This document shows, in pieces, positions 1 through 8,172 of a DNA stretch of 64,000 bases. Source of the DNA: Pseudomonas alkylphenolica (GTDB taxonomy: Bacteria > Pseudomonadota > Gammaproteobacteria > Pseudomonadales > Pseudomonadaceae); assembly GCF_004025535.1 (NCBI RefSeq), contig NZ_QJRG01000049.1, positions 651,377 through 715,376 on the forward strand. Reading direction: 5' to 3'. A program made the translations under genes and the position numbers. The number at the start of each line of letters is the position of its first letter. Position 1 is the stretch's first letter. The notes under the pieces are model-generated. The model did no database searches. It saw only the letters and a program-made list of their open reading frames with translations, and had not been told where the DNA came from.

Positions 1-330
1 ATCACCGCCAACGCCCTGGCCCCGGCCGCACGCACCTCGATGACCGAAAGCGCCATGCCCGACGTGGTGAAAAAGCCCGAAGACGGCAGCTTCGACGCCT
101 GGGCGCCGGAAAACGTCGCGCCGTTGGTGGTGTGGCTCGGCAGCCCGGAGTCGGCCCATGTCAGCGGCCAGATCTTCGAGAGCCAGGGTGGGCGGATCTC
201 GCTGGGTGACGGCTGGCGTACCGGCGTTACCCGTGACAAGGGCGCGCTGTGGAAGGTCGAGGAAATCGGTGCTGCAGTGGCCGAAATCCTTGCCGAAGCG
301 CCGAAGGCGCAGAAGGTCTGGGGCAGTTAA
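1..330 (+). CDS. Short-chain dehydrogenase/reductase, C-terminal part (gene starts before the window)
   Basis: This is the last 109 codons of an open frame that enters the window from the left and stops at TAA 328-330. The visible part begins ITANALAPAARTSM, the segment that follows the catalytic Tyr/Lys helix in classical SDRs (the usual VNAIAP region), and continues with the typical APLVVWLGSPESAHVSGQIF stretch that precedes the C-terminal dimer contacts. The nucleotide-binding and catalytic motifs lie outside the window, so cofactor and substrate cannot be judged. The extended C-terminus (GDGWRTGVTRDKGALWKVEEI) resembles SDRs found in steroid and CoA-thioester catabolic clusters, such as the hydratase/dehydrogenase-linked type. 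It lies upstream of another SDR, a MaoC hydratase and a thiolase on the same strand. A beta-oxidation-type role is inferred from that context. Confidence 0.85.
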   Translation: MTANALAPAARTSMTESAMPDVVKKPEDGSFDAWAPENVAPLVVWLGSPESAHVSGQIFESQGGRISLGDGWRTGVTRDKGALWKVEEIGAAVAEILAEAPKAQKVWGS

Positions 331-355
331 CCGGCGATGTAGGAACAGCTGTCTT

Positions 356-443
356 TGTGGGAGCGGGTTTACCCGCGAAGGTCTGAAGCGCGATACCAAA
401 CCGGTTTGCTGCACAACCCTTCGCGGGTAAACCCGCTCCCACA
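356..443. repeat. REP-like inverted repeat in the intergenic region
   Basis: Two perfectly complementary 25-nt arms, 356-380 and 419-443, flank a 38-nt loop. The arms have the GGGAGCGGGTTTACCCGCGAA type core, which is the common Pseudomonas REP/BIME family. There is no T-run, so it is not a classical terminator, although it sits directly behind a stop codon and may protect the upstream mRNA 3' end. Confidence 0.85.
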
Positions 444-543
444 GGTCTGTGGTGTGCCAGGTTTTCTACCCTATTTTGACGATGCGCCCGCGCAGCCCCC
501 TCCGTACAACTACAGCGTACTGATACCTTCGGAGGTAAACGCT

Positions 544-1329
544 GTGAAACAAGCTCCCCCCTATGTCCCGGGCCATCAACTGCTCGCCGGTAAATCGGTG
601 CTGATTACTGCCGCCGCAGGTGCCGGTATCGGCTACTCGGCCGCCCGGCGCAGTGCCGAGGAGGGCTGCCGGGCACTGATGATCTCCGACGTGCACCCGC
701 GCCGCCTCGAAGAAGCCGTAGAGCGCCTCAAGGCCGAGACCGGCCTGCAAGCGATTTACGGTCAGCTGTGCAATGTCACCGTCGAAGACGAAGTCCAGGC
801 CCTGGTGGCAAGCGCCGAAAACCTGCTCGGCGGCGTCGATGTGCTGATCAACAACGCCGGCCTCGGTGGCCAGAAACGTGTGGTCGAGATGAGCGACGAA
901 GAGTGGTTGCGGGTTCTGGATGTGACCCTGACCGGCACCTTCCGCATGACCCGCGCAATGCTCGGACCGATGCAGCGCCGTGGCGCCGGCACCATCGTCA
1001 ACAATGCCTCGGTCCTCGGCTGGCGTGCCCAGAAGGAGCAGGCGCACTACGCCGCCGCCAAGGCCGGGGTCATGGCCCTGACCCGTTGCAGTGCGCTGGA
1101 AGCCGCCGAGTACGGTGTGCGCATCAACGCCGTGTCGCCGTCGATTGCCCTGCACGACTTTCTCAAGAAGGCCTCCAGTGAAGAGCTGCTCGCCAGCCTC
1201 GCCGGGCGCGAGGCATTCGGGCGTGCCGCCGAAGTCTGGGAGGTCGCCAACGTGATGATGTTCCTGGCCAGCGACTACGCCTCCTACATGGTCGGTGAAG
1301 TGCTGTCCGTCAGTTCCCAACAAGCCTGA
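544..1329 (+). CDS. SDR family oxidoreductase, IpdF-like
   Basis: A 261-residue classical SDR. I chose the GTG at 544 because a strong GGAGG lies at 531-535 and the sequence further upstream is a REP region. The glycine-rich NAD(P) loop is ITAAAGAGIG (residues 21-30), NNAG is at 103-106, and the catalytic Ser156, Tyr169 and Lys173 are all present (NNAS, then YAAAK). The unusual AAAG.GIG loop and the N-terminal LLAGKSVLITAAA segment resemble IpdF, the mycobacterial ketoreductase of steroid C/D-ring catabolism, from memory of that family. It is followed 11 bp later by a MaoC hydratase and then a thiolase, so an oxidation step on a CoA-linked ring-degradation intermediate is a reasonable inference. 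Generic annotation as acetoacetyl-CoA reductase would be the alternative. Confidence 0.85.
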   Translation: MKQAPPYVPGHQLLAGKSVLITAAAGAGIGYSAARRSAEEGCRALMISDVHPRRLEEAVERLKAETGLQAIYGQLCNVTVEDEVQALVASAENLLGGVDVLINNAGLGGQKRVVEMSDEEWLRVLDVTLTGTFRMTRAMLGPMQRRGAGTIVNNASVLGWRAQKEQAHYAAAKAGVMALTRCSALEAAEYGVRINAVSPSIALHDFLKKASSEELLASLAGREAFGRAAEVWEVANVMMFLASDYASYMVGEVLSVSSQQA

Positions 1330-1339
1330 GGAGCGGGTC

Positions 1340-1810
1340 ATGAGTCATGTTTTCAGCAGTGCCCAGGCGTTGCTCGCGGCCGAAGGCCTGGACCTGGGGA
1401 GCACCGAGTGGCTGACCATCAGCCAGGAACGCATCAATCTGTTTGCCGAAGCCACCGGCGATCACCAGTGGATTCATGTCGACCCGGTACGCGCCGCCAG
1501 CGGCCCGTTCGGTGCCTGTATCGCTCACGGCTACCTGACCCAGTCTTTGGTCAACCTGTTCCTGCCGCAGTTGATCACCATCGACAACATGGCGATGGGC
1601 GTCAATTACGGCAGCGACCGCGTGCGCTTCCCGGCGCCGGTCAAGGTCGGCTCGCGCGTGCGCGGCAGCGCCACCATCGTGCGTGCCGAGCAACTGGCGG
1701 ACGCCGTGCAGCTGGTGGTGCGCGTGAGCGTCGACGTCGAGGGCCAGTCGCGCCCCGGCTGCGTGATCGACACCATCAGCCGTTACACCTTCAACCCTAC
1801 TACCGAGTGA
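1340..1810 (+). CDS. MaoC-family (R)-specific enoyl-CoA hydratase
   Basis: A 156-residue single hot-dog domain protein. The hydratase signature ATGDHQWIHVDP carries the catalytic Asp41 and His46 with the D-x4-H spacing, followed by AHGYLTQSL, the usual hot-dog helix continuation. The start ATG at 1340 is preceded by GAGGAG and lies 11 bp from the upstream SDR stop, so the two are probably co-translated. The family hydrates trans-2-enoyl-CoA to (R)-3-hydroxyacyl-CoA in the cytoplasm. Placed between an SDR and a thiolase it completes a hydratase-dehydrogenase-thiolase series. The acyl substrate cannot be read from sequence; a ring-derived acyl-CoA is inferred from the neighbouring KshA-like oxygenase. 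Confidence 0.9.
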   Translation: MSHVFSSAQALLAAEGLDLGSTEWLTISQERINLFAEATGDHQWIHVDPVRAASGPFGACIAHGYLTQSLVNLFLPQLITIDNMAMGVNYGSDRVRFPAPVKVGSRVRGSATIVRAEQLADAVQLVVRVSVDVEGQSRPGCVIDTISRYTFNPTTE

Positions 1811-1817
1811 GCCTGTC

Positions 1818-3026
1818 ATGGACCTGAATGAAGTTGTCATCGTTGCCACCGCGCGGACCGCGCTGGCCAAGTCGTTTCGCGGCTCGTTCAACGATACCGA
1901 AGCCCCGGTACTGGGCGGCCACGTGGTGCGTGCGGTGGTCGAGCGCGCCGGTATCGAACCGGGTGAAGTCGACGATGTCATCATGGGCGCGGCCGTGCAG
2001 CAGGGCACCCAGGCCTACAACATCGGCCGTCTCTGTGCCTACACCGGCGGCCTGCCGGACAGCGTGCCCGGCATGGCCCTGGACCGCATGTGCGCCTCGG
2101 GCCTGATGAGCATCGGCGTCGCCGCCAAAGGCATCATGACCGGCGAACTGAATATCGCCATTGGCGGTGGCGTGGAGTCGCTGTCACTGACCCAGACCAA
2201 GCACAAGAACACCTATCGCGCCCAGTCACAGGCGGTGCTTGAGGTGATGCCCAGCGCTTACATCCCGATGCTGGAAACCGCCGAAATCGTCTCGCGCCGC
2301 TATGGCATCAGCCGCGCAGCCCAGGACGAGTACTCTCTGCAAAGCCAGTTGCGCACCGCCACCGCCCAGCGTGACGGTTTGTTCGACGATGAAATCGTCG
2401 GCCTGAGCGTCGACAAGCTGCTGTTCGATGCCAACGGTCAACCCAACGGTCACCAGCGCGTGCTGGTCGATCGCGACGAATGCAACCGGCCGGGCACGCG
2501 TCTGGAAGACCTGGCGGCATTGAAACCGGTGTGGAAAGACGGTAAATGGATCGAGCAGGGCGAGTTCATCACTGCCGGCAACGCCTCGCAGTTCTCCGAT
2601 GGTGCGTCGGCCAGCCTGCTGATGAGCCGGGCTGAAGCCAAGCGTCGCGGGCTGACGCCGCTGGGCATCTATCGCGGCATTGCCGTCGGTGGCTGCGCAC
2701 CGGAAGAAATGGGCATTGGCCCGGTGGTGGCAGTGCCGAAACTGCTCAAGCGCTTTGGCCTGAGCGTGGCGGACATCGGCCTGTGGGAAATCAACGAAGC
2801 CTTTGCCTGCCAGGTCCTGCATTGCCGCGATGCCCTGCAGATCCCGGCGGAACGCCTGAACGTCAACGGTGGCGCTATCTCCATTGGCCACCCCTTTGGT
2901 ATGTCTGGCGCACGCATGGTCGGCCACGCACTGCTCGAGGGCCGCCGTCGCGGCGCCCGTTACGTGGTGATCGCCATGTGCATCGGCGGCGGCATGGGCG
3001 CGGCGGGGTTGTTCGAACTGCCGTGA
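1818..3026 (+). CDS. Thiolase (acetyl-CoA acyltransferase)
   Basis: A 402-residue degradative-type thiolase. The acyl-accepting Cys92 is in LDRMCASGLMSI, the base His in GGAISIGHPFGMSGARM and the second catalytic Cys in MCIGGGMGAAGLFE near the C-terminus. The length matches tetrameric acetyl-CoA acyltransferases. The start at 1818 lies 7 bp after the MaoC stop, so it is in the same transcription unit as the SDR and hydratase. It would release acetyl-CoA or propionyl-CoA from a 3-ketoacyl-CoA. Many thiolases of this size are annotated as acetyl-CoA C-acetyltransferase for PHB or ketone metabolism. The operon partners here argue for a catabolic function. Confidence 0.93.
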   Translation: MDLNEVVIVATARTALAKSFRGSFNDTEAPVLGGHVVRAVVERAGIEPGEVDDVIMGAAVQQGTQAYNIGRLCAYTGGLPDSVPGMALDRMCASGLMSIGVAAKGIMTGELNIAIGGGVESLSLTQTKHKNTYRAQSQAVLEVMPSAYIPMLETAEIVSRRYGISRAAQDEYSLQSQLRTATAQRDGLFDDEIVGLSVDKLLFDANGQPNGHQRVLVDRDECNRPGTRLEDLAALKPVWKDGKWIEQGEFITAGNASQFSDGASASLLMSRAEAKRRGLTPLGIYRGIAVGGCAPEEMGIGPVVAVPKLLKRFGLSVADIGLWEINEAFACQVLHCRDALQIPAERLNVNGGAISIGHPFGMSGARMVGHALLEGRRRGARYVVIAMCIGGGMGAAGLFELP

Positions 3027-3115
3027 TGCCGACCTCGCTGCATCGAGTACTGATCACCCATCATCAATGATTGAATGCGGGCCATGCCGTGCGGGCCCGC
3101 TGCTGGGGAGTGTCT

Positions 3116-4324
3116 ATGCAAGGTCGCCTGAGCAATACGCAGGTCCTCTCGGAGATGGGCCTGGAACTGGCCGACTACGAACGGCTGATCGGCAACATGT
3201 ACGATTCGGCCATGGATATTCGCTGCATGGGGGAATCGCTGCGCCAGCTGCGGTCGCTGTTCAAGGCGAATTTCGTCACCCTGATTCTGCGCGTCCAGGA
3301 AGAGCCGCTGTTGTCGCCGATGATGGTCGCCGGCGACGTCGAGCTGGAGGAGGGCGGCATCAACCATTACGCCTACTACTCGAAATCGACGCTGTTCGAC
3401 GGCCTGCCCACCGACACGGTCTTCACCGTCGACGAACTGATGAGCGAGGCCGAGTGGCTCAGTTCGTCTTTTTACCTGCTGTATTGCGAGCCCTATGGCT
3501 GTCACCAGATGCTCGGCGCCGATATCCGTATGCCCGATGGCAGCGCTGTGCGTTTTCGCATTAACCGTCCCAAGGACCAACCGCGGTTTTCCCCGGTCGA
3601 TCGCGCCATGTGCGAAATGCTTCTGCCCCATTTGCGCCGTGCGTTGCACATGCATTCGCAGCTCGATCGCAGTGAGTCGCTGGGCAGCCTGTACTCGCAA
3701 ACCATCAGCCGCATGGCGGTGGCGACCTTTGTCCTCGATGAAAACGGCAGCGTGGTGCAGCTCAATTCCGTGGCGCGGGAGATTCTCGACAGCCAGGACG
3801 GCCTCAAGGTCGTCGGTGGGCGGCTGGAAGCAACCTACCCGAGTGACAACCGTGAACTGCTGCGCCTGGTACGCAACGCCTTTCAGCGGGCGCGGCCGGG
3901 CGAAGGTGGCATACAGGGCGCCGAGGCCATGTCGATTTCCCGGCCTTCAGGAAAAGTCAGCCTGGGCGTGGTGGTGGAATTGATCCCCACGCAGGAGCTG
4001 GTCGAGGGTAAGGGCAAGCCGACGGTGGTGGTCTATGTACGCGACGCGGTCAGCAAGTCGCTGGTGAGCAACGTGGCCACCTCGCAGCTGTACAACCTGA
4101 CACCTGCGGAAACCGCGCTGGCCCTGGAGCTTGCCAACGGACTGTCGCTGGAGGAAGCCTCGGAAATGTTGAACATCCGCCGCAACACCGCGCGTGCGCA
4201 CTTGCGTTCGATCTTTTCCAAAACCGGGGTGCGGCGCCAGACCGAGCTGGTGCGGATCATGCTCAACAGTGTCGTGGCGCTGGCGCAACCGCGTGCGCCG
4301 GCCCTGGTCGAGGAAGCGCTGTAG
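3116..4324 (+). CDS. LuxR-type transcriptional regulator (TesR-like architecture)
   Basis: A 402-residue regulator. The C-terminal LuxR/GerE helix-turn-helix (roughly residues 335-385) contains NLTPAETALALELANGLSLEE and NIRRNTARAHLRSIFSKTG. The long N-terminal part lacks a receiver Asp pocket and lacks a P-loop, and looks like a PAS/GAF-type sensory region (ISRMAVATFVLDENGSVVQLN is PAS-like at about 200-220). The start ATG 3116 has GGGGAG at 3105-3110. Stand-alone LuxR activators of this size and layout control steroid catabolism in Comamonas (TesR), and the position between thiolase and DUF1329/KshA-like genes fits local pathway control. The ligand is unknown. Confidence 0.85.
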   Translation: MQGRLSNTQVLSEMGLELADYERLIGNMYDSAMDIRCMGESLRQLRSLFKANFVTLILRVQEEPLLSPMMVAGDVELEEGGINHYAYYSKSTLFDGLPTDTVFTVDELMSEAEWLSSSFYLLYCEPYGCHQMLGADIRMPDGSAVRFRINRPKDQPRFSPVDRAMCEMLLPHLRRALHMHSQLDRSESLGSLYSQTISRMAVATFVLDENGSVVQLNSVAREILDSQDGLKVVGGRLEATYPSDNRELLRLVRNAFQRARPGEGGIQGAEAMSISRPSGKVSLGVVVELIPTQELVEGKGKPTVVVYVRDAVSKSLVSNVATSQLYNLTPAETALALELANGLSLEEASEMLNIRRNTARAHLRSIFSKTGVRRQTELVRIMLNSVVALAQPRAPALVEEAL

Positions 4325-4421
4325 CCTGTCGCCAAAATGCGTTAGTCCGTGCGGACGATGCTGTTCGCTCCTTGGGCTGCTGATACTGGGTGACCGCTAT
4401 CGGTATCCAAGGAGAATAAAA

Positions 4422-5834
4422 ATGACCGGCAGTAACCTGGCGTCCAGTGGTCTTGTCTCGCGAGTTGCCAGCACCACACCCACCTGGGTGTTGGGGTTGA
4501 TGTTGGGATGCAGTGCAATCGGCACGGCGACTGCCGCACCGGAAGATGTCGAGCGTCTGGGCAAGGACCTGACCTGCGTCGGCGCCGACAAGAGCGCCAA
4601 CGCCGACGGCAGCATTCCTGCATACAGTGGCAAGTGGCTGGGCGTGCCACCGCACGTTGACTTCAAAGGCACCGGTAACCACCCAGTTGACCCGTATCCG
4701 GACGAAAAGCCGCTGTTCGTGATTACCTCGGCTAACCTCGCGCAGTACAGCGAGTACCTGTCCGACGGTCAGAAAGCCTTGTTCAAGCTTTATCCGGCCA
4801 CCTACAAGATGCCGATCTACCCCACGCACCGCGATTTCCGCTTCGACGACGCGGTATGCAACGCGACTCGCGAAAACGCCGGCATCGCCAAGCTGGTGGA
4901 TGAGGGTGAAGGGGTTGTGGGGAAAACCGGTGGCACTCCCTTTCCGGTACCGCGCAGTGGCCTGGAGCTGTTGAAGAACGCCTCGACCTTTACCCTGCGG
5001 GCCTGGACCGAGGAATACACCTCCGACAACGCCTATGTACTCAAGGACGGCAACATCAACTGGGGCCGCGTGCATTCGCGCAACCTGGCACCGTCGCTGG
5101 AGCCGGGCAAGAAGGGCGAGACCGTCGGCAACTCGGCGTTCTACCTCAACGAAACCCTGCTGCCGCAACGTGACAAGGGTGAGATCAACACCGGCACCGA
5201 GTTCTGGAACGACAAGGCCGAGCCTCGCCAGGCCTGGCGTTACGACCCGGGCACCCGTCGTGTACGGCAGTCGCCAGGTTATGGTTTCGACATGTCGTTC
5301 CCCGGCAGCGGTGGTTCGATCACCGTCGACGAGGTGCGTCTGTTCAACGGTTCGGGCCAGCGTTATGACTGGAAGATCGTCGGCAAGCGCGAGATGTTCA
5401 TCCCTTACAACACCTATCGCCTGCACGCGGCCAACCTTACCTACGCCAATCTGCTGACCCCGGGCCACATCAACCAGGACGCCATGCGCTACGAGCGTCA
5501 TCGGGTCTGGGAGCTGGAAGGCACCCTGAAGCCGGGTTATCGCCACCTGTACGGCAAACGCAAGCTGTACATCGACGAAGACACCTGGTTCCCGATGCTC
5601 GCTGACAACTACGACAACCGTGGCGAGCTGTGGCGCACCTCGATGGTCAACTACTTCTACGCCTACGAGTCCCAGCGGCCGCAAGCGGGCGTGGGCCTGT
5701 ACTACGACCTCAATGCCGGCAGCTACCTGGCGTTCAACCTGATCAACGAGCAGCGCAACGGTTATCAACTGAACAAGCCGGGCTTCAGCCCGCGCGACTT
5801 TGGCCCGGAAGCCGCTCGTCGTTTTGGCCAGTAG
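4422..5834 (+). CDS. DUF1329 envelope protein
   Basis: A 470-residue protein of the DUF1329 family. A hydrophobic signal-like segment (about residues 20-38, VLGLMLGCSAIGTATA) precedes the conserved start motif GADKSANADGSIPAYSG. Later family landmarks are GYGFDMSFPGSGG, FIPYNTYRLH and YIDEDTWFPMLADNYDNRG. The start ATG 4422 has AAGGAG at 4409-4414. DUF1329 proteins are periplasmic or outer-membrane associated with a LolA/LolB-like barrel, and are regularly encoded with DUF1302 porin-like proteins and hydrophobic-substrate catabolic genes. A second member is encoded at 53768. Here it is alone, without DUF1302, directly before the KshA-like oxygenase, suggesting a role in handling the same hydrophobic substrate. 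Confidence 0.88.
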   Translation: MTGSNLASSGLVSRVASTTPTWVLGLMLGCSAIGTATAAPEDVERLGKDLTCVGADKSANADGSIPAYSGKWLGVPPHVDFKGTGNHPVDPYPDEKPLFVITSANLAQYSEYLSDGQKALFKLYPATYKMPIYPTHRDFRFDDAVCNATRENAGIAKLVDEGEGVVGKTGGTPFPVPRSGLELLKNASTFTLRAWTEEYTSDNAYVLKDGNINWGRVHSRNLAPSLEPGKKGETVGNSAFYLNETLLPQRDKGEINTGTEFWNDKAEPRQAWRYDPGTRRVRQSPGYGFDMSFPGSGGSITVDEVRLFNGSGQRYDWKIVGKREMFIPYNTYRLHAANLTYANLLTPGHINQDAMRYERHRVWELEGTLKPGYRHLYGKRKLYIDEDTWFPMLADNYDNRGELWRTSMVNYFYAYESQRPQAGVGLYYDLNAGSYLAFNLINEQRNGYQLNKPGFSPRDFGPEAARRFGQ

Positions 5835-5970
5835 CCAGCGGCGTTTCGGCACAGCACAAGCTGACGGGTGAGCCCGTTGAGAGCAGGTCTCGTTTGATCT
5901 AGTCCAAGTGAAGGATGAAACCCTTGCCGCGACGCTCAATGATACCTGCCATGGCTTCACCCTGTTTTAT

Positions 5971-5991
5971 TTGGGGGTATTAGCCCCCCAA
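5971..5991. other. Small G/C hairpin upstream of the KshA-like gene
   Basis: TTGGGGG (5971-5977) pairs with CCCCCAA (5985-5991) across a short loop. It is followed by GTTTCC rather than a T-run. It lies between the DUF1329 gene and the oxygenase RBS, so it could act as a weak terminator, processing site or 5' mRNA stabiliser. Function not determined. Confidence 0.4.
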
Positions 5992-6015
5992 GTTTCCAAC
6001 CGAGGAACAATAACA

Positions 6016-7056
6016 ATGACGAAACTCGCTGAGATCAGCATCGAAAGCGCCCAGCGTACCCACCGTTACGCGCGTGGCTGGCATTGTCTGGGCGTGGCAA
6101 ATGATTACCGTGATGGCCAGTTGCACACCCTGAACATCTTTGGCACCCGCCTGGTGGCCTTTGCCGACAGCAAGGGCGCGATCAGCATCCTCGACGCCTT
6201 TTGCCCGCACATGGGCGCCGACCTGTCCAAGGGCACCATCGAGAACGATCGTGTGGTCTGCCCGTTCCACCACTGGAAATACGACACCAGCGGCAAATGC
6301 GTCGAGATTCCGTACTGCAAGCGCATTCCGCCAAAGGCCAAGACCCGCAGCTGGTTGACCTGTGAAGAAAACAACCTGCTGTTCGTCTGGAACAACCCGG
6401 AAGGCAACCCGCCGAAAGAAGGCGTGATCATCCCGCACCTGGCCGAGATGGACGACGAGGACTGGATCCACGACTGGAACATCGACACCATGCTGATCGA
6501 AACCAACCCACGGGAGCTGGTCGACAACCTGGTGGACGCGATGCACTTCGGCCCTGTGCATGGCACACCGACCAAGTATTTCGCCAATATCTTCGAAGGG
6601 CACATCGGCCACCAGATTTTCCACGGTGACTCCGAGCGCCTGGGCGGTGACCTGATCGCACCGTCGGCCTACTACGGCCCGGCCACTCACTTCACCCACA
6701 TCAGTTCGATGTTCGGTGATGTACGGATTCACGCGATCCTGTTAAACAGTCATGTGCCGGTGACGCCTGACAGCTTCGACCTGCGTTTTGGTTGCATGGT
6801 CAAGCGAGTGCCCGGCTGGACTGAAGAGCAGAACCTTGAAGTGGCCAAGGCCTATGTCATGGGTAACCGTACCTCGTTCTACCAGGACGTTGATATCTGG
6901 AAGCACAAGATCCGTATCGACAAGCCGGTGCTGGCTGAAAACGACGGCCCGGTGTATCAGCTGCGCGAGTGGTACCAGCAGTTCTTTACCGATGAGGACC
7001 AGGTGCCGGCGAGCATGGCAGAGCGTCGCGAGATCATTACGGTCGACGAGCGCTGA
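6016..7056 (+). CDS. Rieske oxygenase, 3-ketosteroid 9alpha-hydroxylase (KshA)-like
   Basis: A 346-residue oxygenase component. The Rieske [2Fe-2S] ligands are C63-P-H65 and C82-P-F-H85, and the mononuclear iron site is D174, H177 and H182 in NLVDAMHFGPVHGTP. The N-terminal RYARGWHCLGVA, the AFCPHMGADLSKGT core, FEGHI and DVEIWKHK-like DVDIWKHKIRID plus the QLREWYQQF C-terminus line up with KshA of actinobacteria as I remember it. The start ATG 6016 has GAGGAA at 6002. KshA hydroxylates C9 of 3-ketosteroids and triggers B-ring opening; it needs a reductase (KshB) that is not in this window. The enzyme may accept another polycyclic terpenoid, so the steroid assignment is inferred. It is the last large gene of the + strand run. 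Confidence 0.85.
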   Translation: MTKLAEISIESAQRTHRYARGWHCLGVANDYRDGQLHTLNIFGTRLVAFADSKGAISILDAFCPHMGADLSKGTIENDRVVCPFHHWKYDTSGKCVEIPYCKRIPPKAKTRSWLTCEENNLLFVWNNPEGNPPKEGVIIPHLAEMDDEDWIHDWNIDTMLIETNPRELVDNLVDAMHFGPVHGTPTKYFANIFEGHIGHQIFHGDSERLGGDLIAPSAYYGPATHFTHISSMFGDVRIHAILLNSHVPVTPDSFDLRFGCMVKRVPGWTEEQNLEVAKAYVMGNRTSFYQDVDIWKHKIRIDKPVLAENDGPVYQLREWYQQFFTDEDQVPASMAERREIITVDER

Positions 7057-7182
7057 TTGGTTGGCTCCCTGTGAGTGGCAAGCCCTGGCTTGTCACTCGC
7101 AAGGGGTGGCAGTAGCGGGGCAACCCGTTGTGAAGGTGTTGCGGTACATAGGTTCGACTTAACGGTCACGAGAGCACTAACA

Positions 7183-7356
7183 ATGAAAACAAAAAGTCTT
7201 CTTGCCTATTATGTTTGCTTTTCGATTTTGTCCCTGCTGGTGCTGACGGTTCAGCTGTCGCAGCCGGCAGAGACACCGAGCGTCAAGGCCTGTAAAAAGT
7301 ATTCGGGCTGCGTCGCGTTTACCCAGAATGCGCCGAACTGGCTGAATTTTCGCTAG
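7183..7356 (+). CDS. Small membrane-anchored or secreted protein, unknown
   Basis: A 57-residue frame beginning MKTKSLLAYY with one hydrophobic segment (about residues 6-24) followed by a short polar tail that contains two cysteines (KACKKYSGC) and ends NAPNWLNFR. The upstream context has only a weak GAG-type RBS (about 7171). It is not recognised. The hydrophobic start and the terminator after it support a real gene, but homology would be needed to confirm it. It lies behind the KshA-like gene. Confidence 0.5.
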   Translation: MKTKSLLAYYVCFSILSLLVLTVQLSQPAETPSVKACKKYSGCVAFTQNAPNWLNFR

Positions 7357-7450
7357 GTTGGTGGCTGTTCGGGCGGTGGGCTTATCCCGTTGATGGGGGG
7401 ATGCTGATTGCCTTTTCCGAGCAGGTGCTGCAGGAGAACAGTGACGTACC

Positions 7451-7561
7451 TGTAGGAGCTGGCGTAGCCTGCGATGAGCTGCGTAGCAGCTCCGCGGGCG
7501 CAGTTGGCTGAAAAACCTGCGACCACTGCGCGCTCGATCGCAGGCTTCGCCAGCTCCCACA
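7451..7561. repeat. REP-like inverted repeat, second family
   Basis: The arms at 7451-7475 and 7537-7561 are largely complementary (TGTAGGAGCTGGCG type left arm, CGCCAGCTCCCACA type right arm). This is a different Pseudomonas REP subtype from the element near 356. It fills most of the gap between the small + strand gene and the bidirectional terminator; I see no gene in 7357-7606. Confidence 0.8.
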
Positions 7562-7606
7562 GTTAACCGGGTGAAAGACAGTTGCTCCTGTAGAGGCGCC
7601 ACGAAT

Positions 7607-7638
7607 AAAAAAAGGCGACATTCCTGTCGCCTTTTTTT
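7607..7638. terminator. Bidirectional intrinsic terminator
   Basis: Stem GGCGACA (7614-7620) with TGTCGCC (7625-7631) is flanked by seven A on the left and seven T on the right. It can therefore terminate the + strand unit ending at 7356 and the - strand operon ending at 7652. Confidence 0.92.
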
Positions 7639-7651
7639 GATTCAATCCCCC

Positions 7652-8107
7652 TCAGTTGATCGGCTTCGAAGTGATATTCCACTCCGTACCCAGCGGCGTA
7701 ATCATCTCCAGCAGACGTTTATACCCGGTGCGCAGAATGCGCCACTCGCCATCCACCTTGATGTATGCATCCTCATAGATCGCGCTGCCGTTAAGCAGGG
7801 TCTGCGCATCCAGGTTGATGAACACATCGTTGAGGTACCAGCGCCCGGTGGCTTCGTCGCCGTTCACCTCGATCTCCGGGGTATGCCCGTTGTGCATGCC
7901 GAAACGGCGGTTGGTGAAGCTGGTGCTGTAGAACGCCATGGCCTCGTCCAGGCCGTTGAGTTCGAGCTGATAGGTCGGGCTGTCGAAGCGGATTTTCACC
8001 TCATCGGCGAAAAGCGTGCGCAGCAGGTCGAGGTTGCAGGTGTCGATACCACGAAAATAACGGGCCTTGAGTTGTTTGATCTGCTCGATGGCAACGAGGT
8101 CCAGCAT
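7652..8107 (-). CDS. BaiE-like NTF2/SnoaL-fold dehydratase, catalytic residues intact
   Basis: A 151-residue NTF2-like protein. I start it at ATG 8107 (GGAG 9-12 bp upstream), which gives the same N-terminus, MLDL.AIE.IKQLKARYFR, and the same length as its paralog at 9490. Compared with bile acid 7alpha-dehydratase BaiE as I remember it, the blocks IK.LK..YFR..D, MH.GHTPEI, TGRWYL.D and DG.W.I..TGY.R match well. The BaiE catalytic set Tyr30, Asp35, His83 and Asp106 corresponds to Tyr17, Asp22, His72 and Asp94 here. BaiE-type enzymes eliminate a hydroxyl from a 3-oxo-delta4 steroid; related proteins occur in proteobacterial bile salt degraders. A dehydratase or isomerase role on a polycyclic substrate is inferred. 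It is the last gene of the - strand operon. Confidence 0.8.
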   Translation of the reverse strand: MLDLVAIEQIKQLKARYFRGIDTCNLDLLRTLFADEVKIRFDSPTYQLELNGLDEAMAFYSTSFTNRRFGMHNGHTPEIEVNGDEATGRWYLNDVFINLDAQTLLNGSAIYEDAYIKVDGEWRILRTGYKRLLEMITPLGTEWNITSKPIN

Positions 8108-8144
8108 GTCGGTAGTCTCCGGGAATGGCCGAACTTGGCAATGA

Positions 8145-8162
8145 GGCGACATTACTGTCGCC
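8145..8162. repeat. Hairpin nearly identical to the terminator stem at 7614
   Basis: GGCGACATTACTGTCGCC differs by one loop base from 7614-7631. It lies between the downstream BaiE-like gene start (8107) and the SDR stop (8173), without a T-run. It may be an mRNA-processing or partial termination site inside the operon. Confidence 0.7.
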
Positions 8163-8172
8163 TCGGCGAGGC

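Noticed and set aside
4263..5960. 565-codon - strand frame opposite the DUF1329 gene
   Set aside because: No motif or RBS; composition is that of a reverse-frame shadow and the + strand DUF1329 protein is well supported.
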